Shown: positions 5,529 to 7,257 of the stretch, one piece after another | Numbering within the stretch: the stretch's first letter is position 1 | Layout of the letters: every line of letters begins with the position of its first letter | NCBI GenBank assembly: GCA_001304365.1 | Contig: LJNA01000077.1 | Span: forward strand, 1-7,257 | From: Syntrophobacter sp. DG_60 | GTDB lineage: Bacteria; Desulfobacterota; Desulfofervidia; Desulfofervidales; DG-60 | Length of the DNA: 7,257 bases | Reading direction: 5' to 3' | Notes under the pieces: model-generated | What the model was told of the DNA's origin: nothing | Database searches by the model: none | Seen by the model: the letters and a program-made list of their open reading frames with translations, nothing else | Translations under genes and position numbers: made by a program

Positions 5529-6506
5529 TTAAATACTTACAGTGTCCTTAACCTCTTCTAAAGTAGCTTGGGCCTCACTGCGGGCATAAGAAATACCTGA
5601 TTGTAAGATATCGTCTAAGTCTCTCAAATGTTCACGATAATATTGCCGCATCTCTTGGTAGTGAGACAATCCCTTAATAAGATTTTTGGCCAAAATTCTT
5701 TTACATTCAACACAACCCATCTTTGCTAAAGGACAGTCACTTTTTATATTTTCTACTGTCTTAATAGGTGTATAAAACCTATGGAAGGAAAATACATTAC
5801 AGATATCGGGATTGCCTGGATCAGAGCGCCTGAGGCGACTAGCATCTGTAAACATTTGGCTAACCTTTTCTTTAATCACCTCTGGTGAATCAGAGAGATA
5901 AATGGCATTGTTGTAACTCTTACTCATCTTCCGCCCATCGATACCCAAAAGTTTAGGCATTTCTGTTAAAAATGGTTCTGGGAGAGGGAAAATAGGCTTA
6001 TAAAGATAATTAAAACGTCGCGCAATTTCCCTAGTCAACTCCAAATGAGGCAATTGGTCTACTCCTACAGGCACAATCTGGGCCTTGTAAACCAAAATAT
6101 CTGCGGCTTGAAGTACGGGATATCCCAAAAATCCATAAGTATTCAGGTCTCTATCTATCAATTCTTGTTGTTGTTCCTTATATGTGGGATTTCTTTCTAG
6201 CCAGGGTAGGGGAGTGATCATAGAGAAGATAACATGGAGTTGTGTATGCTCTGGGACTTTAGATTGAATAAATATAGTACATCTATTGGGATCTAGACCT
6301 GTACTTAGCCAATCGATTAAAATCTCTTGTATATAACCTTTAATAGGAGCACTATCCTGATATTCGGAAGTCAGGGCATGCAAATCAGCAATAAAAAAGA
6401 AGCATTCATGCTCATCCTGAAGTTTTTTCCAGTTCTCCAGCGCCCCATGTAAATTCCCCAGATGAAGCCTTCCTGTAGGCCGCATTCCGCTTACTACACG
6501 TTTCAT
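5529..6506 (-). CDS. trpS: Tryptophanyl-tRNA synthetase with four-cysteine (Fe-S type) motif
   Basis: A class I aminoacyl-tRNA synthetase that charges tRNA-Trp. The HIGH-type signature is HLGN (residues 15-18, in PTGRLHLGNLHGAL) and the second signature is KMSKS (193-197). The block YPVLQAADILVYKAQIVPVG is typical of bacterial TrpRS. Cys236, Cys258, Cys265 and Cys268 form C-x21-C-x6-C-x2-C, closely resembling the [4Fe-4S] motif described for Thermotoga maritima TrpRS, located in the tRNA anticodon-recognition region. The frame stays open upstream to an ATG at 6584, but the ATG at 6506 is chosen. It begins with MKRVVSGMRPTG as in the family, yields 325 residues, has GGTGA just upstream, and the extra 26 codons contain a promoter -10. 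The gene lies 166 bases after the purN-like gene and has its own promoter. Confidence 0.95.
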   Translation of the reverse strand: MKRVVSGMRPTGRLHLGNLHGALENWKKLQDEHECFFFIADLHALTSEYQDSAPIKGYIQEILIDWLSTGLDPNRCTIFIQSKVPEHTQLHVIFSMITPLPWLERNPTYKEQQQELIDRDLNTYGFLGYPVLQAADILVYKAQIVPVGVDQLPHLELTREIARRFNYLYKPIFPLPEPFLTEMPKLLGIDGRKMSKSYNNAIYLSDSPEVIKEKVSQMFTDASRLRRSDPGNPDICNVFSFHRFYTPIKTVENIKSDCPLAKMGCVECKRILAKNLIKGLSHYQEMRQYYREHLRDLDDILQSGISYARSEAQATLEEVKDTVSI

Positions 6507-6542
6507 CTCTTCACCACTCAATGACTTTTCCTGCTTACCAAA

Positions 6543-6571
6543 ATTATAACATGGTTCCTTGCTAATATGGA
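6543..6571 (-). promoter_or_regulatory. Extended -10 promoter ahead of trpS
   Basis: The minus strand reads TGTTATAAT (6551-6543), a perfect extended -10 (TGnTATAAT). A weak -35, TCCATA, lies 17 bases upstream (6571-6566); extended -10 promoters tolerate poor -35 boxes. Transcription would begin near 6536, about 30 bases ahead of the ATG at 6506. That places the alternative ATG at 6584 upstream of the promoter and supports the shorter TrpRS. Confidence 0.6.
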
Positions 6572-6604
6572 ATCCATCCTTCAAAGCCCAAATGCCAAAA
6601 AACA

Positions 6605-6651
6605 GTTATTTGCTTCGCTGTTATTTGCCTCCGGCGTTATTAGTAGTTATT
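6605..6651. repeat. GTTATT array with mini-hairpins between purN-like gene and trpS
   Basis: GTTATT occurs at 6605, 6620, 6636 and 6646, i.e. with steps of 15, 16 and 10 bases. On the minus strand the two longer units are AATAACGCCGGAGGCA and AATAACAGCGAAGCA, each carrying a tiny self-complementary element (GCCGGAGGC; GCGAAGC). It is too short and irregular for a CRISPR or a minisatellite. It could be an intergenic repeat or a weak structured region ending the purN-like transcript. Confidence 0.5.
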
Positions 6652-6657
6652 AATGGT

Positions 6658-6671
6658 TTTACTATAGTAAA
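6658..6671. promoter_or_regulatory. Perfect 14-bp palindrome after the purN-like stop codon
   Basis: TTTACTATAGTAAA is its own reverse complement and lies one base beyond the stop codon of the purN-like gene. A loop-free palindrome is a poor terminator but a typical shape for a dimeric repressor site. As it is downstream of one gene and 86 bases upstream of the trpS -35, an operator role is only a guess. AT-rich palindromes of this length can also arise by chance. Confidence 0.3.
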
Positions 6672-6672
6672 C

Positions 6673-7257
6673 TTATTCTAGCTGATAGCCATTGTAGGGA
6701 AGCTCCTCCCCGTCTAAAAACACAGTAACTCCATTAATGGCCAAGCGCCCATCTGCTATTAGCTCTAAACCTTTAATAAAGGCTGGTCCATCACACTCCC
6801 ATTTCATCATTTCCTGAATACTATCGGCCTTGGCCCTTAAAGGACCAAAGTTGTGACTTTTTAATTGTTTCTGCACCCATGATTGATCAAAATATACCCT
6901 TTTAGAACACACCAAAATAGGGCCTTCGTCAAAGACCTCTGTGGCCAGGTGTAAAGTAGACTGTGCATAAGGCTCACCATTTATCATACCATCATAGACT
7001 GCATCTTCTCCTTTGTATTTTCTTACCAATTGGTTTAATCTCACTAACTTTAATACCTCAGTGGCTCTTAAATCACCCACCTCTAACCGTTGTACCTTTG
7101 GGCCTGTTAGGATGTCTAAACGAAATGGATGGATATTTAAAATATGATGATAATAGGTAGGAAGCAATGGATTTGTTATAATGAGCATAAATCCAGAAAG
7201 CCCTAAGACATCTACTGAAAACTCTTCAATCTTCTCTAGGATATATTGAAAATATGT
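6673..7257 (-). CDS. PurN-like formyltransferase, N-terminus cut by window edge
   Basis: The frame stays open upstream of the Met at 7188 to the right edge, adding 23 residues ending VDVLGLSGFM, equivalent to VLAGFM in PurN. The formyltransferase signature continues with LNIHP (Asn and His of the catalytic triad) and STLHLATEVFDEGPILV, whose Asp in the FDEGP segment aligns with the catalytic Asp of E. coli PurN (DELDGGP). The tail, ADGRL then LDGEELPYNGY, closely follows the PurN tail ADGRL / LDGQRLPPQGY. GAR transformylase uses 10-formyl-THF in purine synthesis. However, the Asn-to-Asp distance is 69 residues against 38 in E. coli PurN, and the usual SLLPxxxG segment after NIHP is not recognisable. 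It may be a divergent paralog acting on another amine. Family firm; substrate uncertain, so no symbol is given. Confidence 0.8.
   Translation of the reverse strand, partial: TYFQYILEKIEEFSVDVLGLSGFMLIITNPLLPTYYHHILNIHPFRLDILTGPKVQRLEVGDLRATEVLKLVRLNQLVRKYKGEDAVYDGMINGEPYAQSTLHLATEVFDEGPILVCSKRVYFDQSWVQKQLKSHNFGPLRAKADSIQEMMKWECDGPAFIKGLELIADGRLAINGVTVFLDGEELPYNGYQLE

Noticed and set aside
6605..6651. Short CRISPR-like array
   Set aside because: Repeat units are six bases with unequal spacing and no cas genes are nearby.
6963..7160. Plus-strand ORF of 65 codons opposite the purN-like gene
   Set aside because: Lies wholly opposite the NIHP and neighbouring region of a recognised formyltransferase; its His/Leu-rich composition is typical of an antisense shadow.

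Overview
The window reads as an ordinary chromosomal segment of an AT-rich, Gram-negative, probably anaerobic bacterium. The Gram-negative assignment rests on a BamD-type outer-membrane assembly lipoprotein. The anaerobe (possibly thermophile) suggestion rests on a tryptophanyl-tRNA synthetase with a four-cysteine [4Fe-4S]-type motif. The combination of gene types, the AT-rich base composition and the abundant small dispersed repeats would fit a Desulfobacterota lineage, but this is inference and no taxonomic marker is present.

Layout. Bases 2-1360 (+) hold the C-terminal part of a two-unit M16 metallopeptidase whose start lies outside the window. Everything from 1483 to the right edge is on the minus strand. 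In transcription order (right to left) these are a purN-like formyltransferase (cut by the edge), trpS, a thioredoxin, bamD, a 56-residue protein missing from long-ORF predictions, a TrmJ-type tRNA methyltransferase, a stand-alone receiver-domain protein, and a dGTPase-like HD phosphohydrolase. The M16 gene and dgt converge at 1361-1482. Two promoters can be argued from sequence. One is an extended -10 ahead of trpS, lying inside the over-long form of its ORF. The other is a TTGACA -35 box with 17-bp spacing ahead of the thioredoxin gene.

The genes are mostly housekeeping and do not form one pathway: tRNA charging and modification, purine or formyl-group chemistry, dNTP pool control, redox, and envelope assembly. 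No defence system, prophage, CRISPR array or new multi-gene system is visible.

The unusual part is between the genes. Most junctions carry a different small structured repeat: a 107-114 bp element in two same-orientation copies bracketing dgt; a CTCGAT-rich inverted-repeat element filling the gap between trmJ and the small gene; a cluster of hairpins and crossed inverted repeats at 4082-4248; a strong terminator-like hairpin pointing the 'wrong' way at 4252-4306; a short hairpin covering the apparent bamD start; and a GTTATT array between the purN-like gene and trpS. Several of these abut start or stop codons, and dgt and trmJ lack visible Shine-Dalgarno sequences because the repeats occupy that space.
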